Notes: generated by a model not told the origin, from the letters alone. DNA of 64,000 nucleotides from Symsagittifera roscoffensis (GCF_963678635.1 NC_087067.1:1242001-1306000), one strand, 5' to 3'; counted from the first letter of the stretch, positions 20,676-31,897 are shown. Made by a program: numbers and translations.

Positions 20676-22329
20676 CGGATGACCGAAAAACAAGATGAAA
20701 TTAGAAGAATTTAGAAGTTTTAGAACTTCTAAACGACGAAAAAAGAAGAAAACAAAGGAGTGATGAAGAAAAGTTAAAACTCAGAATTGTTTTATGTGTG
20801 TGAAAAACTCAAGTGAGAAACCAAGCAACCAAGTTGTAATTCAAAACTGAAACATTAAGTTGAGTTTTGAAATTGTTGCATTTATAAATTTGCATTTTGA
20901 TTTTAGTTGAAGTGGCTTTAGAGACACTTACTTACTATTTATTTAGAAAGGCTTAAGTGAAGGAGTATATTTAAATATTCCAGCCTGCATGACTGTTTTT
21001 AATCAGCTAGGAGAACTGATCATTTTGTGGTGACATGGAAGGCTTGAGTAATCTCTCGAAGAGGGAGATTGTTTCATTGTTCTTTTTAACCACAGAGTTT
21101 CCTAGTTTTAGTATTCAGGACAATAACAAGCAAGATTTCCGAAGGGAAAAGCGTAGTAGGATAATTTTAGCTTGTTGGTTGGCAGGACTGTCCTGCAAGC
21201 CAACACTTTTTAAATCTAAGAGAAAAGTTTTAATCGGGACATTGACATTGGAAGTCAGAAAATATGTTTTATCTTAAGTCATATCCTCAATGTGCAGATT
21301 AATGAGAGAATTTGAAGGCTATAGTGATGTAGTATGATGTCATTTATATTCTGCAGTGAGTCGATGTGACGTGGATAAAAGTAATTTCGTGCATTTTGTA
21401 AATTCTGTTCGATGACACTGTGACCATTTTACGAAAATTGCGTGATTCAATGAGGACATTGACCGGACTGTCCGGGGAGTATGTGACATTCGACCAGAAT
21501 GTGAAAAATGCAATCTCTGCAGAAGTCGAATTTTTAGCAGCGAGCCTTCCGGATTGGTGATTATTAAGAACTAAGAACGTTATTGGAACGATTGGCCAGA
21601 CGGTGAGGGCTAGAATATTCTGGTATTTTAACATTTCAAAAATTCGAATTATGACGTCATATTTCTGAGAAACGTCAGAAACGGCCATTTTGGCTAAAAC
21701 AAGAAAGAAAAAGAGAACAATATTAGCTGCGCTAACAACAACTACGAAATCGAGATTGGAAAATGACAACGAGTTACAGAGTAACAGAGAGCACTCCGAG
21801 TTGCAACTATTGTGCCGCTACAATAGTTGCAAGGCCGTTGCGAACAACGGTGAAGGGTGAAAGACGGCCTTCCGGATTAAGAAGAAATCAGGGTTAACAA
21901 GCTTGATCCAGCGGATTTGTCAATCCGGAGGGGTAAAGGAACTGAAACTTTTATCCTGTTACATAAACTTTTAGCTTCCTGTCATGTCCTGACTTGAATT
22001 TATTTGACATCTAGATTCATTTTGATAAGGATGAGAAGCTAGGAGTTGGGGGAAAGGGTTGATCCATCTTCGATGGAGATGATGATTTTTATCTACTGAA
22101 CAAAAACAATAGTAATATAATAAGTAGTAGCCCTGTTTTTAGGAGTGACCTCGTGGTCTGGGGATACTGAGACCAGCCATGAGCTCACTGTTTCTGCATG
22201 TAATCTAGTTAATTTGAGTGTTTTGACCGAAGCCGAAAGCAGTAACGTTTTTGTCGACCCGATGTTAGAAAGACCACCGAAAAGTACTGGCTTGGTAGAG
22301 ACGGTGAAAAGCATGCAAAGCTCTGTTTA
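20676..22329 (+). other. second copy of the 3' non-coding region
   Basis: The identical repeat of 18,733-20,386. It ends in a complete structured unit that continues into 22,330-22,395, whereas the first unit is cut at 20,386. Confidence 0.8.
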
Positions 22330-22395
22330 GACGCTAGCCAGTCGTCTTAAGACTTAGTTTTGTCTTCCGTCGATATGTATCTTCCGGGCGAATGT
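22040..22395 (+). ncRNA. 3' structured unit A (pseudoknot-like)
   Basis: Elements in order: hairpin TCCATC-TTC-GATGGA near 22,064; stem CTCGTG 22,150-22,155 with CATGAG 22,178-22,183 enclosing GTCT/AGAC; ACTGGCT 22,286-22,292 with AGCCAGT 22,336-22,342; and GACGG 22,300-22,304 with CCGTC 22,367-22,371. The last two interleave, a pseudoknot topology. It ends in GGGCGAATGTTACA. Diverged unit B follows at 22,620 and both recur near 28.0-28.8 kb. It may be part of the element's terminal repeat; function unknown. Confidence 0.5.
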
Positions 22396-22619
22396 TACAA
22401 TAAGACACTTAGGGGAAAGAGAAAAGAGCAGTACCCTACCGTGCAACGAATTGGGAGTAAAAACGACGCTATTACAGGAAAATCACGGAAGCGGAGCCTT
22501 GGCCCCCCAGAGGCAGTATATGGTGAAGTACTATAAAGAACTGACTTTTTAGCTAGTTTGATGCCATAAACATTTGAGTTAACACCGGTATTATTGGATA
22601 TTTTAGAATATGAGTAGCT

Positions 22620-22960
22620 AGAAAGATGAAAGGTTCAATCCATCTCCAATGGATTTAATATAGAACTGTCACCAAAAACATAGTAAAATAGGATGTTCGA
22701 GCCTTTTTTTTAGCAATCACGTAGTCTTAGGATCCGAGACCCAGCTATGTGGTTGTGTTCGCATGAAAACGAAAGCTGATTAAAAGTCGTTTGACCGATT
22801 GCCTGAAAATAGTAACTTTTCACTTAGCCCTAAGCAGACCAGAAAATCAACTGGCTAGGTCGAGACGGGAAAAAACGAGTAGAATTAAGGTAATTGATGC
22901 CTGTCAGTCGCTAATAGGTACTTTTTCTACGCTCCGTCACTGTGTAGTATTTGGGCGAAT
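22620..22960 (+). ncRNA. 3' structured unit B, diverged relative of unit A
   Basis: The same layout as unit A with changed bases: hairpin AATCCAT/ATGGATT near 22,632; stem CACGTA 22,718-22,723 with TATGTG 22,746-22,751 around GTCT/AGAC; ACTGG 22,850-22,854 with TCAGT 22,904-22,908; GACGG 22,864-22,868 with CCGTC 22,934-22,938; and an end block GGGCGAATCTTACA. The outer stem differs from unit A by compensatory changes, which argues for a conserved RNA fold. Confidence 0.5.
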
Positions 22961-23095
22961 CTTACATTGACGTTTTTATGGCGCTCCTGGGTGGGCCTGT
23001 TAAAGGCATAAGACCATCATGATCAGCAAACGTTTCAGCGACGAACCCTCCGCTGCGGGAGTATGCCCGAGTTAGAGGCCTTAATGACCTTTGTT

Positions 23096-23131
23096 GTACT
23101 AGGGGGAAGGTGCCGACCCTCCGCCTAGTAC
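23096..23131. repeat. 36-nt hairpin
   Basis: GTACTAGG (23,096-23,103) pairs perfectly with CCTAGTAC (23,124-23,131), and the inner bases GGAAGGT and ACCCTCC pair further with a GCCG loop. It is retained in the second distal copy near 28,948 with one base change. Confidence 0.75.
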
Positions 23132-24699
23132 TATTTAGCTTTTAAATTTAGTTAATATCGAAAATTCCGGGGACTGGAGGGTTAGGTGGGAAGTCATGAG
23201 CACGCTTGTCCCAAGGTACCGGGACCAAAAACAACTAAGATCAGCGTAAGACCAAAAAAAAATAGTGTATAACCAAGAAAAAGCCAAAAACAAAATTATT
23301 TTGAAAACAAAAAAGTACTAAAAACAGCAAAAAAATCCAAAAAAGACCAAAAACACTAAAAAACATAAAGTGACATTTTATATGTTATTTCCGAACGAGA
23401 TGCGATCCGACCTTCCTATTTGTTGTTGCTTCAGCTTGATTTATATCAGTTCTGATAGAAGGATTGAGTGTTTTGGTGGCGGGTTGGGTATTTGAGTATT
23501 TAAGCACGTTAAGGGTGATTTTGCCGGTGACCGGAGGGTAGAGTGGCAAGCTGACCGACGTGTTCCAGACTCAACAGGGGCATCAAGGACAACATCCACA
23601 ACGAATGTTTGGTATCGTTGACACAATTTTAGCATCTTTCGGGTACTATTTCCTTAAAACTTGAGTGGTGGGGTGCACAATTGGCGCGGCCCGATTGCAC
23701 CCTCCATCGATCACGAATTTCCGAGTTAAGTGTATTATTTCGAGTATTTTAGTGCAAAGGAGGGTATAGTAATATTGATTAACGACTACTAATAGATTAT
23801 TATCCTTACTATATATTACTTATCTCCTATTTAGACCCGAGAAACACCCCAATTTTGTCAAAAATTACTGATTTTCGACCCCAAATTTTTGGATATCAAA
23901 GCTTTTCCGAACAGCAAAAAGCTTTTAGACAAAGAGTTGCTACGTAGTTTGATCCCCATAACTAAAGAAACCGCGTTAAAAAGAACTTAGCAGATTTTCG
24001 ATCAAAATTTTGATAATTTTCTGAATTTTGTCAATCTGTTTTGGGGATCGAGTTTTTGAGTTTTTAGAGTTGGAGCAATAAAAATTTTTGCATTAGGACT
24101 GTGCTAGCATAACGTGCTCGGTTGCCAGAGAAATTTTTGCTTTTGAGTTACCCTTCGAATATAGAGCTAACGACTTAAAGATTGGAAAAGGAAGGAATCG
24201 GAGGGTCCAAATTTGATAGTTTCTGGCCAAATTTTTGCTTTCAAACCAATTTTGGTCCGTTTTTTTGCATCATTCCAATGCCGTACGGGGCTACTACGCT
24301 CGTTTCAATTATTTTTGGGCACTTTCACAGAGAATTGCGGAAAAAGATTTTCAGAACCTTTATAGGTGGTGAAAAAAGGCCAATTTGACGAACGCTTTTG
24401 TGACAGTTTGTCAAAGACTAGCCGACCGATCGGAATAACTTTGGTACCATAAGTCGATGTTTTTGACCAATTTTCTGGACCGCAACCATTTTCGGGTTGA
24501 TAATCTCAGGAAGGAAAAGTTTTCTAATATTTTGGTTGGTTCGGAGGGTCCAAATTTCAGGGAACCATCCGAGCGGCAGAAAATTTTATAAGATATCACC
24601 TTTTTATCCTACTGGGAAGATTGACTGAGTCAGCCAACCTAATTTTAAGTCAGTTAGACCGCATTCGGAGGCTTTACAGCGCTGAAAAAATCTGTTTTC

Positions 24700-25068
24700 T
24701 TGAATTTTGGAGAACCCTCCGAAGTAACCCTCCGGAGCCAGCTAAGCCCCTTAGCAACCCTCTTTAAAGGTAATTTTCCACGGAACCCTCCGAAGAAGTT
24801 AAAACAAACCCCCACAGAGAATTTAGCTTGCTTTGACACTTTCTGAGACTAGTTGGAGACCCTCCTAAGTGAGATTTGAAAAATTTGAATTTTTGAAGGG
24901 ACCCTCCGAAGTAACCCTCCGGAGCGTTTTAAGCCTCTTATTGACCCTCCTTAGTGAGTTTAAGGGGACCCTCCGACGTCACTTGGGTGACTAAATTACC
25001 CTCCGAGGTAACCCTCCGAAGTAGGCTAAGTGTCTTAACAACCCTCCGAAGTAACCCTCCGGAGTGAC
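24700..25068. repeat. CCCTCCGAAG minisatellite, first copy
   Basis: Many units of ACCCTCCGAAGTA and ACCCTCCGGAG separated by short AT-rich spacers such as TTAAGCC and AGTGA. It ends where the sequence switches to a fragment of the polyprotein at about 25,079. The GGAGGGT complement also appears singly upstream, so the motif is used in both orientations. Confidence 0.8.
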
Positions 25069-25078
25069 TTAATACTTA

Positions 25079-26900
25079 AGGAAGATGTAGCTGCACCTTC
25101 AGTGCAAAAATCCGACAAACGAGTAGAGTTTGGATTGGGATTCTCAGATGAACTACTGAGAACAAGCTTGATGGTGGTATGGGAACTGATGAAACCATCA
25201 TGGTGTCCTAGTCCCAACGCTGATTCGATATTACGTGCGACGCAAGACATACAGAGGGAGCTGAACTCAGACTGTAACCTGCGTGATCATAACTTCATCT
25301 ATAACTTGATGACGACAGCCTCTAAGAGCAACGGAGAGGACAAAGTAGAGTTGCCTGGCTGGGAGAAGTCTGTGGACTGGGAGGTCATGTCTGTGGAGGT
25401 CTGGATTGCGTAAAGACCGTGGAGAAACAACACAAGCAATTGACGGCATTGTTTGGGAACATTGTGATGAAGGCGAAAACGGAAACGGAACTGATTGCAG
25501 ATTGCCATGGCGGAACCGAGGTGAATCTAGTGACTGCACTAGGATTCTACAGCATATTTGGTTCTTTAGAGTCACAATTGAATTTAGAACAAAAGCATGA
25601 TATGTTCACGGCCATCAGCGTAGAAGTATTCCCAGGAGATTTGCAGACTGAGCAAAAGCACATAGGAAAGTGGAGGGAAGCGATCGAGGCGGAGATGAAT
25701 ATCCGGCACAGTGAAATTTATCGCAGACAGTCGGGAGCGCGATATTTAGTGGGATCGACATTAGCTCCAATGTGCAAGAGCAGATACCCAGTGCATTTCG
25801 TAGCTGTGGATGTGAAAAGTACGAGAACGATCGTGGATCAAGACCTCTCAGTGCCAAAACGTGTAAGGCTTGCGAGAATGTCAGAAAAGTCTTACGAGTT
25901 ACTGTGCAAAATATTCTCAGCAGTTCCAGAGAGAACTAAAGAGGAGTAAGAGTCGATACTGGGAAAGAAGTTCATGGGCTAGGCCAGTGGGAACTTGAGT
26001 GACTTTGAAAGACAAAAGCAGAAATGATCAACCGTCACGGATTACAATGCAGTAGATGAGAATGATGAAGTCCACCGAGTGATGATGGAAGTAGAACCAC
26101 TACTGCAAGCTCCGGGTAAGCGTAATTGGAGGAGCATCATGTCAACACATGATGAGTTTCCCTGCCATTGCTTGCTGCAAACATGGTAGTACCCCGGGCC
26201 TAGTAATCTGCTGTTGATCTGGGACTGTGGAGAGCTGCTCTCCATGGGTTTACCAGACTCATCACGGCCCATAACGATAGTGATAGTGGAAGTTATGATG
26301 ACGATACGATGGCTGGAAGAGAACAATAGACAGGAAGCGCCAACGGAAGAACAATTGCAGTAATTGGATTGTCCAAAAAATTTAGATCTTTTTGAGACAA
26401 TGTGCAAAATCTTGAACATTCCGATGGAAGTGAAAAAGATATGGGCCAGAAGACGACTGATGCCATGGTTTAGAGCCAACATGACTGCATGGTTGAACGA
26501 ATATGCTAAGAAGCATATGTCGAAGCACAGCAGAGTGTACAGTGCGTATCAGCTGGACACTGGACATTGGAGCAGGAGCTTTCAAGCGAGCTTTTGTAAC
26601 ACATCGGAATGCAGTGACCACCACAGTAAAGAGAATTTCAAGGACAACTGAACGTGACGGGACAAAAAGAGAAGAAATGTTGAAGGAAGACTTGGAGAGA
26701 AACGTGACGTTGTGCCTCCACAGCAGCTTCTGCCGAAACAGAGAAACTAACGTTGACCATCTAACTTGTTGTAAGCAAAGAGTAGAAGAGCAGAATTGTT
26801 GGAGGACTGCCTCCAACAGCGTCAGAATAGCTACCGACGCGTTGCAAGACACTGAGACTGAAAGTGCGGAGTCAATGTCGCAGAAGGAGATGGAACTTGT
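25079..26900 (+). pseudogene. diverged partial copy of the downstream polyprotein 3' half
   Basis: Homologous to 16,872-18,720. The fragment starts abruptly within the large Cys/Trp domain. It has a deletion near 25,365, a stop at 25,947, further stops near 25,980 and 26,188, and a TAA near 26,358, but the rest aligns codon by codon. Conserved residues include PSWCPSPNADSILRA and LVGSTLAPMC. Across the domain junction this copy is in one frame where copy 1 has two overlapping ORFs. At the 3' end, sequence corresponding to about 150 bp of copy 1 is missing at a GAAC/TTG junction. Confidence 0.85.
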
Positions 26901-28304
26901 TGCATTTATAAATTTGCATTTTGATTTTAGTTAGTGGCTTTAGAGGCACCTACTAATTATTTAGAAAGGCTTGAGTGAAGAATAAATTTGAATAATCCAG
27001 CCTGCATGATTGGTTTTAATCAACTAGGACTGATCACTTTGTGGTGACATGAAAGGCTTGGGTAATCTCTTGAAGAAGGAGATTATTTCATTGTTCCTTC
27101 TAGCCATAGAGTTCCATAATTTTAATATCTAGGACTAATAACAACTAAAATTTCCGAAGGGAATAAGCATAGTGGAATAATTTTAGCTTGTTGGTTGGCA
27201 GGACTGCCCTGCAAACTAACACCTTTTAAAACCTAGGAGAAAAAGTTTTAAATCAGGGCATTGACGTTGGAAGTCAGAAAAAATGTTTTATCTTAAGTCA
27301 TATCCTCAAAAGTGCAGATTAGTGAAAGAATTTGGAAGGCAATAGTAGTGTAGTATGATGCCATTTATATTCTGCAGTGAGTCGAAATGACGTGGATAAA
27401 AATGAGTTCGCGCATTTTGTAAATTCTGTTCGATGGCACTGTACCATTTTGACGAAGATTACGAGATTCAATGGGGACATTGACCGGGCTGTGCGGGGAG
27501 TTTGAGATATTTGACCAGAATGTACGAAATCGCAGATTTGTATTCGTACTTGCTGACCTGGAAGATTGACAGTTTTAACAGATTAGCAACGTGATTTAAA
27601 CGATTAGACAAATCGTGAAAGTCTGAAGATTCTGGAATTATTAAATGGTGACGTCACCCTTCTGAGAAACGTCAAAACGGCCATTTTTAGAAGAAACTCG
27701 GAAGAAAAACAGAACAACGATAGTAATAGTGAAAACTAGTACGAGAGAAGTAGCGACCGACGACAGAGTATTATCAGAGACGAGTCGCTACAATCGTTAC
27801 AGAGCAATTCACACAAACGGTGAAGGGTGTTGGGACAGCGTGTCCAGCCTTCCGGAAAGGAAATAAGAGTGTTATTTCCCCGGATTCAGGAATCCGGAGG
27901 GGTCTCGAGACCTGAACTTAAACTGCTTTATACGAATTTTTAGCTTCCTAGTCATGTCCTGAATTGAATTTAATTAACATCCAGATTCATTTTCAGATAA
28001 GGAGAAGCTAGGAGTTGAGGGAAATGGTTGATCCATCTTCGATGGAGATGATGATTTTTATCTACTGAACGAAAGCAATCGTAATATAATAAATAGTAGT
28101 AGCCCTGTTTTTAGGAATGACCTCGTGGTCTGGGGATACTGAGACCCAGCCATGAGCTCACTGTTTTTGCATGTAATTATGTTAATTTGAGCGCTCTGGT
28201 CGAAGCCGGAGAACAGTAACGTTTTTGTCGACCCGATGTTAGGAAAACCACCAAAAGAACTGGCTTTGGTAGAGACGGTGAAAAGCATTTAGAGCTTTGT
28301 TTAG
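26901..28304 (+). other. diverged 3' non-coding region, second family copy
   Basis: Homologous to 18,880-20,386, roughly 80-85% by eye. It keeps the GGCAGGAC hairpin block, the CGGGGAG motif (here CTGTGCGGGGAG near 27,489), one CCGGAGGGG unit near 27,893 and the tract before the structured unit. It contains no gene. Confidence 0.7.
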
Positions 28305-28375
28305 ACGCTGGCCAGTCGTTTTATTGCTTAGCTTTATTTTCCTTCGATATGTACTTCCGGGCGAATGTTACATCA
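28020..28375 (+). ncRNA. 3' structured unit A, second family copy
   Basis: Same blocks as 22,040-22,395. The CTCGTG/CATGAG stem is kept, and ACTGGCT pairs with GGCCAGT through one G-U. The GACGG partner here reads CCTTC, so the second pseudoknot arm is weakened. It ends in GGGCGAATGTTACA. Confidence 0.45.
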
Positions 28376-28614
28376 CGCACGATAAGACACTTAGGGGAAG
28401 GAAAAAAGAGCACTACCCTCCCGTGCAACGAATTGGGAGTAATAACGACGTTATTACAGGAAAATCACGGAAGCGGAACCTTGGCCCCCCAGAGACAGTA
28501 TATGGTGAAGTACTATAAAGAACTGTCTTTTTAGCTAGTCTGATGCCATAAACATTTGAGTTAACACCGGTATTATTGGATATTTTAGAATATGAGTAGC
28601 TAGAAAGATGAAAG

Positions 28615-28815
28615 GCTCAATCCATCTCCAATGGATTTAATATTGAACTGTCACAAAAAAGTAAGTAACTTTTCTTTTAGCCCTAAGCAGACCAGAAAAT
28701 TAACTGGATAGGTCGAGACGGGGAAAAACGAGTAGAATTAAAGTAATTGATGCCTGCCAGTCGCTAATAGGTACTTTTTCTACGCCCCGTCACTGTGTAG
28801 TATTTGGGCGAATCT
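28615..28815 (+). ncRNA. 3' structured unit B, second family copy (internally deleted)
   Basis: The hairpin ATCCAT/ATGGAT is kept, the central stem is lost to a deletion, and the interleaved arms remain: ACTGG 28,703-28,707 with CCAGT 28,757-28,761 and GACGGGG 28,717-28,723 with CCCCGTC 28,785-28,791, the latter a perfect 7-bp helix. Confidence 0.45.
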
Positions 28816-30602
28816 TACATTGACGTTTTTATGGCGCTCCTGGGTGGGCCTGTTAAAGGCATAAGACCATTATGATCAGCAAACGTTTCAGCGACGAACC
28901 CTCCGCTGCGGGAGTATGCCCGAGTTAGAGGCCTTAATGACCTTTGTTGTACTAGGGGGAAGGTGCCGACCCTCCACCTAGTACTATCTAGCTTTTAAAT
29001 ATAGTTAATATCGAAAATTCCGGGGACTGGAGGGTTAGGTGAGAAGTCATGAGCCCGCTTGTCCCAAGGTCCCGGGACCAAAAACAATTAAAGAGAAAGC
29101 GTAAGACCAAAGAAAAATAGTGTATAACCTAGAAAAAGCCAAAAACAAAATTATTTTGAAAACAAAAAAGTACAAAAAACAGCACAAAAAATCCAAAAAA
29201 GACCAAAAACAGTAAAAAACAAAAAGTGACAATTTATATGTTATTTCCCGACAAGATGCGATCTGACCTTCCTTTTTTTTGTTGTTTCAGCTGGATTTAT
29301 ATCAGTTCTGATAGATGGATTGATTGTTTTGGTGGCGGGTTAGGTACCCTCCCTTGAGTGTATTTGAGTATTTAAGCACGTTAATGGTGATTTTGCCGGT
29401 GACCGGAGGGTAGAGTGGCAGCTGACCGAAGTGCTCCAGACTCAACAGGGGCATCAAAGACAACATCCACAACGATTGTTTGGTATCGTTGACACAATTT
29501 TAGCATCTTTCGGGTACTATTTCCTTAAAATTTAAGTGGTGGGGTGCACAAATGGCGCGGCCCGATTGCACCCTCCATCGATCACGAATTTCCGAGTTAA
29601 GTGTATTAATTCGAGTATTTTAGTGCAAAGGAGGGTATAGTAATATTGATTAACGACTACTAATAGGTTATTATCTTTACTATATATTACTAATCTCCTA
29701 TTTAGACCCGAAAAACACCCCAATTTTGTCGAAAATTACTGATTTTCGACCAGACTGTTGACCCCAATTTTTTAGATATCAAAGCTTTTCCGAACAGCGA
29801 GAAGCTTTTAGATTAAGAGTTGCTACGTAGTTTGATCCCCATAACTAAAGAAACCGCGTGAAAAAGAACTTAGCAGATTTTCGATCAAAATTTTGATAAT
29901 TTTCTTAATTTTGTCAATCTGTTTTGGCGATCGAGTTTTTGAGTTTTTAGAGTTAGTGCAATAAAAGTTTTTGCATCAGGAGCGTGCTAGCATAACGTGC
30001 TCGGTTGCCAGAGAGATTTTTGCTTTTTTGAGTAACCCTCCGAATAGCTCCGTGGATAGAGTTTACGACTTATAGATTGGAAAAGGAAGGAATCGGAGGG
30101 TCCAAATTTGATAGTTTCTGGCCAAATTTTTTTTGTTTTCAAACCAATTTTGGTCCGGTTTTTTGCATCATTCCAATGCCGTACGGGGCTACTACGCTCG
30201 TTTCAATTATTTTTGGGCACTTTCACAGAGAATTGCGGAAAAAGTTTTTCAGAACCTTTATAGGTGGTGAAAAAAGGCCAATTTGACGAACGCTTTTGTG
30301 ACAGTTTGTCAAAGACTAGCCGACCGATCGGAATAACTTTGGTACCATAAGTCGACGTTTTTGACCAATTTTCTGGACCGCAACCATTTTAGGGTTGATA
30401 ATCTCAGGAAGGAAAAATTTTCTAGAATTTGTTGGTTCGGAGGGTCCAAATTTTAGGAAACCTCCGAGCGGCAGAAAATTTTATAAGATCACTTTTTTAT
30501 CCTACTGGGAACATTGGCCGAGTCAGCCAACCTAATTTTAAGTCAGTTAGACCGCATTCGGAAGCTTTACAGCGCTGAAAAATCTGTTTTCTTGATTTTC
30601 GG

Positions 30603-30992
30603 AGAACCCTCCGAATTAACCCTCTGGAGCCAGCTAAGCCCCTTAGCAACCCTCCTTAGTCGAAATTTTCCACGGAACCCTCCGAAGAAGTTAAAACAAA
30701 TCCCCACAGAGAATTTAGCTTGCTTTGACACTTTCTGAGACTAGTTGGAGACCCTCCTAAGTGAGATTTGAAAAGTTTGAGATTTTGAAGGGACCCTCCG
30801 AAGTAACCCTCCGGAGCGTATTAAGCCTCTTATTGACCCTCCTTAGTGAGTTTAAGGGGACCCTCCGAAGTCACTTGGGTGACTAAGGTACCCTCCGAGG
30901 TAACCCTCCGAAGTAGGCTAAGTGTCTTAACAACCCTCCGAAGTAACCCTCCGGAGTGACTTAAGCCCCTTAACAACCCTCCTGATTGAAAA
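30603..30992. repeat. CCCTCCGAAG minisatellite, second copy
   Basis: Same unit composition and order as 24,700-25,068, with a few extra units at the 3' side (AACCCTCCTGATTG). The matching order shows duplication of the whole block rather than independent expansion. Confidence 0.8.
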
Positions 30993-31189
30993 TTTAGGGG
31001 TACCTTCTGGGGCAATTTGAGCATAAGATATCCATTTAGAGTCGGAATAAAAGGTCAGCTACCAACGGGCGTGCATATTAGGATCACAGGAGCCCATTTG
31101 ACCCGGAAATTTGCGATCAACTTTGGATTCTAGATCGGGTCTATCAGAAGTACCCGAACCAAAAACTCTTTCGATTGTTATTTTCGTTG

Positions 31190-31360
31190 TGTGGTTGCCT
31201 TGGGCTACTTAATAGGAAAGCTCGGGCAATCCGGGAACAAATAAAAGAAGACCCCGGTGATGTATTAGGCAAATATACACTCACTTGAGAAGAAGAGTTG
31301 TTCCCTATTCTCGTGCACTTGGGGCGTCCCGAGTGTGGGATAGCTTTTTCGTAGACTTTA
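31190..31360 (+). ncRNA. structured leader RNA unit L2
   Basis: Helices homologous to unit L1: GGTTGCC 31,193-31,199 with GGCAATCC 31,225-31,232 (one bulge); GGGAACAA 31,233-31,240 with TTGTTCCC 31,298-31,305; inner GTGA with TCAC; and CACTTGGG 31,316-31,323 with CCCGAGTG 31,328-31,335 around a GCGT loop. ACTTGAG and GCTTTTTC are conserved. The paired bases differ from L1 in a compensatory way. Confidence 0.7.
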
Positions 31361-31374
31361 GAAATTTTCGATCA

Positions 31375-31540
31375 GAGGTTGCCTTGATCTACTTAGTAGG
31401 ACAGCTTGGGCAATCGCAGAACACCTAAGAGAAGATCTCGGTGAGCGTATCAGGCAAATACATCCTCACTTGAGCAGACAGTGTCCTGGGCTTCGTTCTT
31501 TTGGAGTGTTCCAACTGAGGGAAGTCTTTTTCTTTAAGTC
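31375..31540 (+). ncRNA. structured leader RNA unit L3
   Basis: A tandem relative of L2, 184 bp downstream: GGTTGCC 31,377-31,383 with GGCAATC 31,409-31,415; CAGAACAC 31,417-31,424 with GTGTCCTG 31,481-31,488 (one G-U); inner GTGAG/CTCAC; and TTGGA 31,501-31,505 with TCCAA 31,510-31,514. It ends in GTCTTTTTCTTT. Confidence 0.65.
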
Positions 31541-31897
31541 TAAGTTTTATTTATCTATTCCTGAATCATCACTGCTATTTTACCCAAGATTGTTTGATTT
31601 TAACAAAGCAGTGATTTGATACGAGTTTGGCGATAAAATTGATGCTGACGAAAGGTCACTGTCACCTGTAGGATATTCTTATCTGATTATCAATTGTGTT
31701 TTGTGTATTGGTCATATCTTGTGAGAATTTGGTGGTACTGTTTTTTTAGATAACTGGGTGGAGTTAGCATTAATTTAATACTAAGCAAGCCCTGTAGGTA
31801 ATTTTAGTTGACTCACTAATATCATCACCAAGAGATCCAGAGAATATTTTTGATATTGAGGAAGTCGAGTAGGCAAGGTTAAGTAAATTAGTAGTAC
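31541..31897. other. leader of copy 2 between RNA units and gag
   Basis: AT-rich, no ORF and no recognised motif. The corresponding stretch in copy 1 is 577-954. Confidence 0.5.

Larger units (their letters stand above)
18444..22329. repeat. perfect tandem duplication, two 1,943-bp units
   Basis: Unit 1 is 18,444-20,386 and unit 2 is 20,387-22,329. Every short ORF seen in unit 1 recurs identically 1,943 bp later, and I found no difference on reading. The motif GAC is shared by the start of the unit and the sequence after its end, a 3-bp microhomology. The absence of divergence means the event is very recent or is an assembly artefact. Confidence 0.9.
1..25078 (+). mobile_element. giant Ty3/Gypsy-like retroelement, copy 1 (outer limits uncertain)
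   Basis: The order is leader, gag with zinc knuckles, aspartic protease, reverse transcriptase, RNase H, integrase (the Ty3/Gypsy order), then a further coding block of about 8.3 kb and several kb of 3' non-coding DNA. The extra block belongs to the element, because its 3' half recurs with diverged sequence and the same downstream region at 25,079-31,020. I could not pair two long terminal repeats by eye, so the outer limits are open; the 5' LTR may lie before the window, and the region after 20.1 kb may hold the 3' LTR. Nonsense codons and frame changes make this copy defective, but most domains are legible. Confidence 0.75.
22330..25078. other. distal non-coding region of copy 1
   Basis: No gene. 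It contains the end of structured unit A, structured unit B, a long hairpin at 23,096-23,131, an A-rich tract at 23,255-23,390 and the CCCTCCGAAG minisatellite at the end. The whole stretch recurs as 28,305-31,020 at about 90-95% identity, with a deletion of about 135 bp relative to this copy near 22,680-22,815. It is probably the 3' end or terminal repeat of the element. Confidence 0.65.
28305..31025. other. distal non-coding region, second copy
   Basis: A repeat of 22,330-25,070 without genes. It extends past the minisatellite to about 31,025, where copy 1 was cut, and then passes into the leader of retroelement copy 2. The boundary gives a candidate element junction at about 31,020-31,060. 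Confidence 0.65.

Noticed and set aside
22286-22395. Hammerhead or HDV-like self-cleaving ribozyme in unit A
   Set aside because: No CTGATGA/GAAA hammerhead core is present. The interleaved arms and GGGCGAAT recall HDV-like topology, but the required helix order and junctions could not be fitted.
24182-24388. 68-codon ORF repeated at 30,077-30,286
   Set aside because: Although present twice, it is part of a duplicated non-coding block with equal conservation outside it, and the product has no domain.
1-31025. Clear pair of long terminal repeats for copy 1
   Set aside because: Reading the first 950 bp against the 3' and distal regions gave only the short GGAGGGG motifs in common. LTR limits therefore are not annotated.
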